From: Omphalotus guepiniiformis
Lineage: Eukaryota; Basidiomycota; Agaricomycetes; Agaricales; Omphalotaceae
Reading direction: 5' to 3'
NCBI GenBank assembly: GCA_028554645.1
Contig: JAQOOI010000021.1
Location: 2,356,001 to 2,420,000, forward strand
DNA: 64,000 bases
Shown: one piece after another, positions 11,480-22,215 of the stretch
How positions within the stretch are numbered: position 1 is the first letter of the stretch
How the letters are laid out: each line of letters begins with the position of its first letter
Program-made: the position numbers and the translations under genes
The notes under the pieces: model-generated
Told to the model about the DNA's origin: nothing
The model's input: only the letters and a program-made list of their open reading frames with translations
Databases searched by the model: none

Positions 11480-12865
11480 TGAGAATGAAACGGGGAAATG
11501 AACTGCTAAAGGGCTAATGAACAAAAACCCCAAAAACAACCAAAACAACCAAGTCACTCGAAAGGTGCGAGTCTGAGGGGGCGTTGTCGAAGGTTCCGCA
11601 CGACCAAACTTATGGCTTCTTTATTAGAACTTTATATCTTTATCACAAGAACTTTATAGCTGAGCTTTTAAAATGCACTAAGGCAAAAAGTAGCACAAGA
11701 CGGTTTTGAACAAGACAGGTGTTCACTGCACAATCACAACCAATTGACCACAAGATCAAACAACCAATTCCAATAACACAACCAGTTCAATTCAACCAAC
11801 AATGATCTTTATAAAATATCGCAATAAACACCGGACTATAAACAGACCAGGGCAACTTTATGTTTTTGGTAGGATTTCCCTTCACAGGCACGATTCACGT
11901 TATAAAGACGATCCCCAGTGACCCTGTGACTCTATGGTACTCTCCTGGATTTTCTCTCTCCCAGTTACTGCCCTTTTATACATACTGCCAGTCCAAAATT
12001 AATAAAAACGGAAATTATAGCTAAACTATCCTGTTTTATATATATACCTATATCCGTGTATGTAGGTTGTAAGTATCTGTGTCAAGTATGTCCATTATTA
12101 CTTGTTATAGATCTATTTTATGAGGCAAACCTCAAAAATGCATTTTAATTCCATTATTTTTATTATAGGCAATATTCAGCCCCTTTATCTCATTTTTACG
12201 GATTTCCTTGACATTTCTTGGGCATCCGGGTTCCATAGGATTAATCACCTGATAGAAATTATACCCCTCAAAGTATCACATTGTTTCGTTAAAGGAACTC
12301 CTTCAATTCAGTAGTATTCCGAGAAATTTTACTGATCGAGTTTTTACACCTCCTAACCGGTTTCTTGTCAAGCAATTTTCACCGGACAATTAATTGAAGC
12401 AAATTTCCTCGATCAACTTTTGTTCCTGGCAATTAATTAAGGAGTAAATACCCCAAAACTATTCTAGATCCATTATTTCGACTCTATTTCGTGTTCCATC
12501 CATTTTTAGTTTCCGCTGGGTTTTTATTCTTTATTGACCGGAGGAAGATGTTCCCCTAATAATTATATGATGCAATTGACGTTGTGATGTCAGAGTTCTC
12601 GTTACGAGATTGGGTGAGTCTGATTCAACAGTGGATGGCTATTGAACAATTCTCTACATCACAACTGTACTGACTAGCCTAGAACCTTGATACACATGTT
12701 GTACCGTAGGTAATAGAACATGCTTTATTACTCAAATCACAACACATTTTGATTGACAAGGCGGGCACCTTTCAACCCTCTAATACCTCACTGCAAATGC
12801 CTAAAATGATTAATCACCTGGCTTTTAATGCAGGTGCCGAAAATCGGCGCATCATCGGGATAAAA
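11480..12865. mobile_element. ~1.4-kb insertion inside the Tnp2 pseudogene
   Basis: The conserved Tnp2 segment reading GPFKR then (K)HAWPLIIFNYN is broken between about 11475 and 12865. The inserted DNA is AT-rich and has no convincing ORF. Near its left end (11571-11592) it carries ggcgttgtcgaaggttccgc, a variant of the start motif of the retroelement-like copies. It may be a solo LTR or truncated relative of that element. I could not define a target duplication, so the ends are approximate. Confidence 0.5.
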
Positions 12866-13584
12866 CATGCTGGCCCCTGATCATATTCAACTATAACCTT
12901 CCTCCTGAGATTCAGTTCCACCTTGAACATATTCTCTCTCTTGGTGTAATTCCTGGGCCTAACAAGCCAAATGATACATGTAGCTTTCTATGGCCCTTTG
13001 TGCAGGAGATGCTTTGTCTTGCTCAGGGTGTACCTGCTTTTGATGTATTATCACAAGCTCGTTTTTCATTGCGAGTGTATCTTATCCTTGCCTTTGGTGA
13101 TATTCCCGCAATATTGATGTTACTGTGTATGAAGGGCCATAATGGATTTTCACCCTGTCGTATGTGTAATATCACTGGGCTGAGGATTCCAGAATCAGCA
13201 GCCAAAACCCACTATGTACCTCTTGATCAATCCCGCCACCCCAGTGTTCAGGAGGACCCTTCGCTGATCAAGTCATATGATCCTCGAAACTTGCTGCTTC
13301 GCACCCATAAAGACTTTTATTCTCAAGCAATGGAAGTTGAGTCCTGTGTAACAAATACTGCTGCAGACTGGTTGTCTCGCCAGTATGGTATCAAGGGTTT
13401 TCCCTGTACTCTATCATCTTGACTCTCTCTTATTTCCATCCTCCTTTCCTTATGATTTTATGCATCTCATTTGGGAGAACCTATTGAAGAATCTCATTCT
13501 ACACTGGACTGGAAACTTCAAGGGTCTCGGTCAAGGCTTGGAAGTTTACGAGCTTCCAAAATCCATATGGACAGCCATTGGAGC

Positions 13585-14151
13585 TAGTGATGTTCCGGGC
13601 TGGGCTCAAGCCCTGAGCCTGGCCCGGCCCTATGAGAGGGCTTGACAGAGCTCAGAGCTCAGGCTCAAGGTTTGAAAAGCCCGAGCCCGGGGCTTGGCCC
13701 TGGGCTTTGTCCACCAACAATATTACTATCTTTACAGTCAATTTTCGTTGCTAAATGACAGTGTGACATAAGGTCCAACTAATTAATGATTGATATCACT
13801 TAAGTACTTTTACACTTACGGACACCTTTAAACTATATGCACTGTTACTTGGCAGCTTCCCAGTCATGTGAGTATCTTGATGCAAGTTGTCCGAGTGCCG
13901 AAAACTTGCCAGCAAGCACTGTTAGGGCCTTCCTTTTAGTATTAAAGGTGAATAGTAAGTACCAAGAACACATATGTGACCAGTGAGAACTAAAACCTGT
14001 AGAATACTCTTTTTGGCAGTGAGCCCGAGCCTGAGGCTTTGACCCCCAGGCTTGGGCTCAGAGCTTGGGCTCGAGTTTTGGTGAGCCCGAGCCCTGGGAA
14101 GCCTGGCCCAACCCTAGGGCTTTGAGCCCGGCCCGGCCCTGAACATCACTA
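13585..14151. mobile_element. non-autonomous hAT-type element (567 bp)
   Basis: It begins TAGTGATGTTCCGGGCTGGG and ends with the reverse complement of TAGTGATGTTCAGGGCCGGG. It is flanked by a perfect 8-bp duplication ATTGGAGC (13577-13584 and 14152-14159). An 8-bp target duplication and TAGTGATGTTC-like ends are typical of fungal hAT elements. The subterminal regions are dense in gcccgagccc/gggctt repeats, likely transposase-binding clusters. Excision plus one target copy restores the Tnp2 reading frame (IWTAIGA then ASAASGSTIPSAYG), so the element landed in a coding exon. Confidence 0.92.
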
Positions 14152-15649
14152 ATTGGAGCTGCATCAGCAGCATCGGGTTCCACCATACCATCTGCATATG
14201 GTTTGAGAATCCCAAACATAGTGGCAGATGGAGTCTCTATTTCTGCTGAAATGTGGTCATTTTGGACACTTTATCTAGGCCCGGTTCTGTTGCGGCAACA
14301 GTTTCAATCACAGAAATATTATGATCATTTTGTTTCACTTGTACAGCTTCTAAACCTATGTCTTCAATTCACTATAACTGACAAAGAGGTGGATGATATC
14401 AAGGAAGGTTTTGTCAGTTGGGTTGAGGAGTACGAGAGGTGAGTGCATAAGACATTCATGAGAAAGTAAGCCACTCAATGTTTTTCTAGGTTTTACTACC
14501 AGTATACCCCAAGCCAACTACCTGCGTGCCCAGTGACAGTGCATGCTCTTCTTCATATCACCCCAAGTATCCGAGAGTGTGGGCCAGTGTGGTGTTATTG
14601 GGCATTTCCAATGGAGCGATACTGTGGAACCCTTGCGCCATCCATTTGCAATAGACGCTTTCCTTGGGCCTCTATTGATCGACATGTCATTGAGGACTCA
14701 CAGCTCACGCAGATCAAGGTGATATACAACAAAGCACAAGACCTTGCCCTCCGAAGTTCTCAAACAGGTCCAGTGCGTGGTGCTCTCAGAGTTCCAAATT
14801 GTAAGTGGATGTTGTGTTATAGCGTACAGCAACAATGTTAGCTTACGGTGTATATTTTAGATTCAACATATCAGCTCTTACCACCATGTATAAGGACCCC
14901 ATCACCTGCACCAGAGTTAGTTGCATTGACTGGCGGCTTAGCAACACGGTTTGAGAAGACAGTTGGAATGGTGAAATGTCATTTGAATGAAGCTGTCATT
15001 GAAGAATGGGGGGCTGTTCAGTGCATTGACTCGGACGCTGGAGATACTATTAGAACATCAGCATTGGCCTCAAAGGTGGATGATCGACGGGAGGCTAGCT
15101 TTGTCCGAGTGCGTTATTACTTCCTCATAATTATAATTGCATTTGCAGACAACTGACAACTCTTTATTCAGTACGAGATGCTTGTAGATAAGAATGCTAG
15201 ACATCACAATCTTCCCCAAGACCTCGTCATACAAACATTCTACAGCCAACTTCAACATATCTACGTAGTTGCATTTGACAATGCTTGTCCAGCTTTGGGC
15301 CTGAATACATCAACAACAATTGTCATGGCCTGCATTTGGAGCTGCAAGGTTGATGAGAGCATAGTTATACGGGATCTCGACATTCATTTCTTCAAACATT
15401 TCGGACAGATCGATGCAATTGATATTACTAGCATACAACGCCTTGTCGGTCGCTTTGAGGATCGTGGTCTTTGGGCTCTCATAGATTGTAGTGGTGCATT
15501 AGCTCAGGCAGTATATTTTGGAGAGGAGGAGGACATAGAAGACAGTGTAGGCTAGCGCTAGTACATATTTAAATCAAGTGGTCTTCGTTTTTTTCGCGAG
15601 GGGTGAGCGCAACTGCTAATCGAGTCTTCATATGTTTAAAGTTCATGAT

Positions 15650-16470
15650 CAAAGAGCACAGGCTTGACATACCATTTCACCATCTTCGGAGCTGGGAACA
15701 ACTTCATTATCATTTTTGTGGCCATGCTTCACTCCAGCGGCACCGGCAATTTTGAAAAGTTGAGTGGGTGTTACCGTTGAACGTAAGAATTCCACGTCTA
15801 GAGCATAGAGTTAGTGTGAGGTACGAGAACTAGATGTTTGCTCTTACCGTCAGGATCCACCTTCAAAGTGCAAGAACGAGACGGTGAGCCTGGCCAAGAC
15901 CCATAAATGATGTCTGCTAGGTCTTCGAGAACCTGTGTTTCCCGCCACGATTGGACTCGGGCACATTTGGGTGTATCAAAAGGCTTCGTATGCTTGTGTA
16001 TCAAGGCCTCATCCAACCAATGTATTGGACCAGTCGTGTCTGACCCAGTGATAGAATCTGTATTCACGCTGTCAAGCATCGAGTTTTGATTCAGAGCAAT
16101 TTGGATGACCTGCAGCCATGAATGATAATTAAGTGTAGGAGTGGTAGAGAGCTGATAGTATACACACTATGGGACCATCCAACTGCCTTGGATCCACAGC
16201 TAATGAGAGTAGCGGCAGAGGTAATTTACCTGCAGCTTGGTCTAGTTTCAATTCCCTTGTATTTCTCGAAATACCAGGCAACTGAGTGTCTCTTTGTGTC
16301 TCCAGTTTGTGAAAGGCGGGTACCGGTTTTTTTGGCATAAGCAGGATGTTGATGCTTGTATTTGAGGCATTGGCCACACTAATAGAGCAGAACAATGTAT
16401 CTAGTGACATCCTGTTCAGGGTTGACAGTGACAATTGGTATTGAGGTTGTTGATTGATAAATGAAGGTGT
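15650..16470 (-). pseudogene. fragment of an unrecognised multi-exon gene with a CxxC motif
   Basis: Minus-strand coding-like segments are separated by plausible introns. Segment one (~16375-16230) reads CGQCLKYKHQHPAYAKKTG then SVAWYFEKYKGIETRPSC, after an acceptor tattag. Segment two (16113-~15845) reads VIQIALNQNSMLDSVN and continues to SCTLKVDPD, ending at donor GTAAGAG. Segment three (~15800-15665) reads VEFLRSTVTPTQLFKIAGAA. The join between segments one and two does not keep frame with the obvious splice sites, and no start was found, so it may be a relic. It lies directly behind the Tnp2 remains and could be a second transposon-borne ORF or a captured gene piece. Confidence 0.35.
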
Positions 16471-18747
16471 TCAAAAGCTGAAATGTGTGCCGCGGACGAC
16501 TTGCACTACCAAATGAGCCTGAAGGTAGGTTGAAAACATTTGCATTCAACCTCCAAATGAAGTGCAAAAGGTGGTTGAGTGAAACCCTTAATTTTCACCC
16601 GAAAAGAGATTGAATGGCAAAGGTTGTATTTCAACCTAACTACTACAAACAACCTAAAACCGGGTGAATCTGAATATCACCCTAATACATGCTGGAATTC
16701 AACCTCTTTTGTGTTCATAGCACCCACCTTTCTAGCATGTAGCATTGACTACAAGTATCCGTACAAAGTATTGACTATCAGTATTTGTACGAAGATTTCA
16801 CATGAAGCTCCGACTATCAGAATCTTGAGAGAGCATTATGCTATCAGGAATTTATGAGAGCACCGTAGTGATTCTGATAGTCCTAATCTACTCAAAGAAC
16901 TCCGATACATTACCTTATCCACCATGTAAAACTCATAACCACACATGCTTCCAAATTATTGTCAGGATTCTCAGCGCCCTGCTAACCGGTGGGCATTGTA
17001 ATAACAACCATGAATGACATGAACGACTATGCGGATCATCCACGAACTCTTGACAGACTCTCCTCCCGCAAACTTTTGTCTTTGCACGCTCTTTGTTGCC
17101 ATGAACTGTGTTTGCCTTTGGAGTCAATTGGTACTATTCGATCACCTGTCAAGAGCTGTCAATGTCTGCTCGCTGCTTCGATCAATTCCGGCAGTACAAT
17201 ATCTTACTTCACACGCTCTGGCCAGGTCAGCTGAGGTTACAAAAAGGTCACTAAAGGTCACCAACCAATCACCAACCCATAACACTGACCATTATTCTGC
17301 AATGACAGCGGACTACAACACAACAATGTACTTTTTGAACGGTTCAGTCCCGTTGGAAGCCCAACTGCCCAGTTACACCCGCAACTTTGAACCTGAATCT
17401 GTAACTTACCCACACCTGCACCCGCACGTAGCCACGGCCGTGATATCATCATTCTCAAGGCAATCCATTTGGTGTATGCTTATGTTCAGGTCGGTCACGA
17501 CACGTTTCTAGCCGCTGTTACGAGTTCAAAATGAAATGTAGAATTTGTTCTTTCATAGGCATTTTTTGGCTTTTTTGGTTCCCATTAAGTGTGATGCCGA
17601 TGATTGCCGTTCCGGCCGGCTCTTTGTCTGGGGCTTTTTCACTCACTTGTGTCCGGTTAAGCGTGAAGTCACATGCCATTTGGTATGGGAGGAATTTTCG
17701 CCCAAGGGTTCCAGTTAAGTGTGAGCTTCTTACTCATATCAATTTCGTACAAATTTTTTGCTTGTCATCCTTTCTTTGTAACTTCTGTCTCATATTTCCT
17801 TATGTTGCTCTGTATCTTTCCTTTACATCTTCTGTTTCTACTACATCTCTGATCATGAGTTCGAAGTTTTGCGGGCTAAAAGCGGCTGGCCAAAGGCCGA
17901 GCCGCGATTAGCTCACAGAGAGTTAGTAGTGCTATGCAATGAGCTCGTACCTGCCTGGGCCCCGGCTCAGGCCACCAATCAAGTCGATCTGCTACACCGG
18001 TGACCTCTGGTTCCTCATTCTCTGTGGCTCCTGAATTGGGCACTGGTAAGTTGTTGACTGATGTCATGTTGGTCATGCTCTATTGCAGCAGCATGGGGCC
18101 TACGTGCAGATGTGAGGTATGTGAAGTTCAACCAAGAGAATTTCACGCTATATTGACCTGGCACCTCAAAACAATCTCACCTTGAATGATGGAAAGCACT
18201 TCCAACAAAGATATTCGAGTATTTGGTTTATTCAAGAAGGATAACACTTCACAAAAGGTTCAATGTATTGGTTTTTGTCAAGTTTCTACTGACATTTCTG
18301 CATAAGCTCTGGTGATTAATGAGGTAACATAACTTCCACCCAGGTCGAATGACACCCTCACTCTCATCCACATCCACATCCACATCCACATGATCATTCC
18401 TCACTCCCATTCTCACTCACAGCTGTACTCTCCAGGTTCAAATGGTCGTGCACAGCTTGAGAGCGTAGAACTAGTCGTTGCAGTGTTGCCACGGTGATGG
18501 CAGAGTTGAGAATCTGAGATAGGGGGAGTTTGTTGAGTTTATTGAAAGATCTTGTTGTTTCCCTGCAAACAAGGTGCATGGTCCCTAGGATGGAAATCAC
18601 GGTCAGAGTCACATTGACCTGGAATATCTTGAAGCTGTACTCACCGAAGATCGAGAGGAGACCACCCATTAATGTGCAAGAATTAGACTGAGAGGGAGTC
18701 TCAAGAAACAACCTCTAACTCAATTCTAGGGGGGGTTTGTGGAGGTG
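16471..18747. other. non-coding/repeat-derived stretch
   Basis: No gene could be supported. ORFs of up to 160 aa (17029-17511 +) have no conserved motif or splice context. 16500-16700 contains several copies of ttcaacct/aggttga in both orientations. 17580-17720 contains three loose repeats of a gtt.ccagttaagtgtga type. 17131-17149 (attggtactattcgatcac) recurs inverted at 21857-21875. A minus-strand 105-aa ORF (18711-18394) has one hydrophobic segment but no recognisable family. Confidence 0.5.
18362..18393. repeat. CACATC microsatellite
   Basis: About five tandem copies of a catcca/cacatc hexamer (catccacatccacatccaca). Confidence 0.85.
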
Positions 18748-20402
18748 TGGCTGGCGTTGGCAAAGGTTCCGCACAGTTAAACTCAACAATTGAACTCAAT
18801 ACTGAGCTAGCAAGTGTCTGCAGTCCGCTCTGAACAGGGTATAAGTGACAGGACAACTCAAAAACACAGGTTCAAGACAGAGGGCAACTAGTTTCTCAGG
18901 GGTTCAGGGGGATGGTTCAGGGCAATAATCAGAGTGGGCAACTCGATCCAATGGTCCAAACAGTGACAGTATCAATCAGAACAGCAGCAGCAACAGTTTC
19001 AGCAGGCAGAACAGCACAGACAGAACAGCAGGGACAGCAACAGTTTCAGTATCTCTCTCAAGGTTTGCCACAAGGGACTTTACAGAAGTTTGCACAACTG
19101 GTATATTTCTCTATAACTGAACTCTTAAGAGCCAGGCAATTTCCGTCTAGAAGAAGTTCTGCTTTGGTAGTGAGCCTAGGCAGTCCTAACTTAAGGAAAA
19201 TATCTACAAGTAGGTAGTTCTTATATACAGGTCAGAAAATAAATATAGTAAATCTCAAAAATGTAAGGGAATCTGAGCAGAGTAAATAGAATCAATAACA
19301 GAAAGACTAATTGAGCAGGGATTGTTATCTTTTTAGGTATTTTTGTAGGTATTTTTCAGTTAGATACTGTCATGTATAGGTATCTTGGGTATAAAAATTG
19401 TTATAAAAATCGCTTTGTCCATATAGTGGCTTGGCAATCAAGTCCAGGGTATCTAACCAGGGTGTACAGCACGCAATATCAGTCCAGAATGGTGCCATCT
19501 TTTATGATTTTGAAATTTGCAACTCTTTTGGATTTCCTATCTGGAGGCTGCTGGTGAGGTTCCTAGCATATCCAGTGGTTATTTACTTCGTTTCAGAGGT
19601 CATCTAGACCCTGCTCCGTCGTTACTATCATCCACAAGCTGTACAGTAGCACATGTGTCTATCTGGCCAGATCTTGCATCTGATTTGTCTCCAGGAGGTA
19701 CTTCTCCTTTTAGCTGGTTCTAGCAACAAGCTATGTGCAGTATTATGTCCCAATAATCGTTTATTCTTCCCTATTTGGGTGTCTGGGTTCAGGGTATCAC
19801 TCAGTTAGATGCTACATCTCAGAGGGATACTCCAGAATCAACATCTAGCTCCATGGTAGGATGGCTTGAATATCTAACTCCATTCTTCAGAAATGACTTA
19901 GAGGATTTTTCCTCTTCAGCCAACAGACAAAGGTGGGTCACAAGTTGTAACACCAGTCTCAGCATAGTACCAAATGTACAACATATTTCTCTGGTCAGAA
20001 CAATGCAAGATTGTCTGCACTCTCAGCATTCAGTCTGTACAGCCAACCTGAGTTAGCAAGACCAGCTGGAGTTAGATAGTCCAGTGGACTTAGATGTTTC
20101 TCAGATTGAATTGTAACTTCCATCATTCCCTTGGATTACAGTCAAACAACACTCATGAGAGTCTCTAGTCTTTAGAGGGTGGGTCTGACCAACTCAACTT
20201 AGCATGGAACATTGGTACTCCAATACAAAGTGAGAGGCAAAACTAGTATCTCTCTCCATGATCCCATTGGTCACAGTTGCTAAGTACCCTATCATGTACT
20301 GTAGCTAACTCTACACTCAGGCTTGAGTAACTGAGTGTGTTCTCATGTTTCAACTAGCAGTCTGGGTAAACTCTAGTCCTCATTGTTCAGTTTCCAATGT
20401 TT
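18748..20402 (+). mobile_element. retroelement-like unit, copy B (plus orientation)
   Basis: Starts tgtggctggcgttggcaaag followed by gttccgcacagtt and ends near tttccaatgtttgaac. It is collinear with copy A (5196-3525, minus). The 18912-19217 frame contains LSQGLPQGTLQKFAQLVYFS, matching the copy A frame LPQGTLQKFSQLDIS. Gln/Thr-rich composition precedes it. Neither copy has an intact ORF of retroelement size. A and B lie in opposite orientation with their start ends facing inward. Confidence 0.6.
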
Positions 20403-20942
20403 GAACAACCAAAATCTTTCTCAATCTGCATGATTTCAAGCCTAGACCGCTTTTAGTCGCAACACTGTATTGAGAGTGAAGCTGCAGCAAGTAGGTATGG
20501 GCAGTCGCATGGTAAGAGCCTGGATGGGAGAGATATGAAATGTATACGGAACCAGTATCGTGTATGTATAAGACCTAGACGGTGTACTATGATAGATAAT
20601 GGAAGAAAATATATGTGGTATATGTAACTGTCCAATGTTAAGTCCGGGCAAGACTCTGCTGACATACTTACAGCTTTGACATTCCTCAACATCCCCAGTG
20701 ACTGTTTCTCTGGACTGGAACTATGTAGAGGGACACGTGCAAGCCAACTGTGTTAGCCTTACCGTGAAGCACAGCTACATAATATCTACATAGTATGATG
20801 GAAATCACGCTGAGTGTCACATCTGATCACGCTGAATTTTTTAGTAAATAACTCATTTTCAGTTTATTTATAGTACATGTCCCAAATTAAGCTGGATTGA
20901 CACGTAAATTCCCTTGCATCTCTTCTTTTAGGGCTTCTTGAT
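20403..20942. other. intergenic, no gene seen
   Basis: AT-rich sequence between retroelement-like copy B and the Mutator-like element. It ends with the left 9-bp target duplication (20934-20942). No coding or RNA feature could be supported. Confidence 0.6.
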
Positions 20943-21847
20943 GGATAAAACAATTGAGAAACCCCCTTACCTGCTGAAACCCAGGGTTTCTTCGGCAACC
21001 CCCTTCCTAAGTGCGCTTTGGGTTTCTAGCACCGGGCAGCACACGGTCGGAGGTGGGATGAGTAATAGTAATGACTTAAGCACTAACTGGCGGGCAGCAT
21101 GCAGATGCAGAGGCTGTTCAACTTGAATGGTTCATTTTGGGTTCATCACGAAGTGCAATAACTGAAACAATACCTAGACAGTCATTCCAACTGCTTTGGT
21201 CAACACCACTTCATAAAATTAAAAAGAACTTATTCTACGACTTGATAGATCTTGTGGTTCACGACATTCAACAGGACCAGAGCTTCACGCACCCTTCCCT
21301 CAGACTGAATCACTATGTAACGGTGGTGTCAAGTCGTGTGCGGACATGTTGAACAGTTGGACGAGATCAGCTGGGTTCCAAGACGTAGGCATGGGAGCTT
21401 GGAGACGGGAGTAAGTAACTGTTCATCCAGACATGTTCAGGCTTCATTATAGAAGAGGATGCGAGGAGGGCACTGACGGTGCGCGGGTCTTGACTTGTCC
21501 AGCTCTCGTCAGATCTGGCAAAGATCGGGAAGCCTTGGAAACCTTCCGAGAGGCAGGTAGTAGAACAGTGGTGGTATTGTCCAAATTGTAGAGCTAAAGA
21601 GGGCCTGCAGCAAATCTCTGTGCATCCTGTATCTGTTCATCCATGTCCTGTATGTGTCGCGCACCACCTGTTTCCCCTAGAAGGTAACAGTCGGGCCAAA
21701 GCCGGGCAGTGACCCAGTAAGCCGGCCCAAAGTCCTGGGCCACGGTATGACTAAGTGGACGGCCGGCTGGCGGCCGAGAAGTAAGCGGGTTCCTGCATAG
21801 ATAGTCGGGGTTTCTGCCGGAAGGGGGGTTTCTCAATTGTTTTATCC
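20943..21847. mobile_element. non-autonomous Mutator-like element (905 bp)
   Basis: The inverted termini begin GGATAAAACAATTGAGAAAC and continue with a run of C, identical for about 24 bases at both ends. A perfect 9-bp direct duplication CTTCTTGAT flanks it at 20934-20942 and 21848-21856. A 9-bp target duplication suggests the Mutator/MULE superfamily. The interior has no transposase and only short ORFs, so it would depend on an element elsewhere. Confidence 0.85.
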
Positions 21848-22002
21848 CTTCTTGATGTGATCGAATAGTACCAATCGACTTAGTACTCTTGCATTTGCGT
21901 TGCAGCGTGACACAGCAGGCTCGGTTATGTAAACGAAGGAGATTGACAGTGAGAGGGGACGACTTTCTTGGTTTAACTGCCAATACACTGGGTTCCCACG
22001 CA

Positions 22003-22215
22003 TGTTATCTGCCATGTTATCTGCCATCCCGGTTTTGTTACCAGTATATCTCCTCTTGTAGCTACTTTCTTGCCTCAAGAAAATTGTTATAGCTTAATTA
22101 TAGTGTCTAGTAATATATGTTGAGCTATAATTATTTTTATGGGTTGTGCATCTCACACATTTAAGCAAAAATGTTATCTGCCACTGTACTGTGACAGATA
22201 ACATGGCAGATAACA
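22003..22215. mobile_element. MITE-like unit with duplicated TTATCTGCCATG termini
   Basis: The left end tgttatctgccatgttatct (22003-22022) is inverted at the right end as agataacatggcagataaca (22196-22215). A third half-copy (atgttatctgccac) lies inside at 22171. The terminus is itself a tandem of ttatctgccatg. The interior is AT-rich and non-coding. No clear target duplication was found, so the superfamily is unassigned. Confidence 0.65.

Larger units (their letters stand above)
11090..15555 (+). pseudogene. Tnp2-type CACTA transposase gene, interrupted
   Basis: This is recognisable as the Tnp2 transposase family of CACTA elements. In order it has a Cys-containing N-part (NDTHCSFCKEPRWERM, ~11140-11215), then MTYRKTF and FSDGQDVALGLSMDGIGPFK (to ~11475), then after a gap NYNLPPEIQFHLEHILSLG (12887-12945), GDIPAILMLLCMKGHNGFSP and CRMC (~13100-13170), SAEMWSFWTLYLGP (~14240-14285), the PVTVHALLHI/WAFPMERYCG block (~14530-14630) and a C-terminal part ending EEDIEDSVG at 15555. 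Small introns at ~14440-14490 and ~15108-15172 look functional. Disabling changes are a stop before MTYRKTF, a ~1.39-kb insertion after GPFKR, a one-base deletion at the Trp codon near 12872, a frame change near 13390 and a hAT-type insertion at 13585. The neighbouring foldback element may have been mobilised by this type of enzyme, but it has no demonstrated link. Confidence 0.85.

Noticed and set aside
16490..16710. Small inverted-repeat element defined by ttcaacct/aggttga copies
   Set aside because: Several short copies in both orientations but no consistent outer ends or target duplication; not enough to call an element.
17029..17511. 160-aa plus-strand ORF
   Set aside because: Composition and lack of conserved motifs or splice sites suggest chance. 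It lies in repeat-derived DNA.
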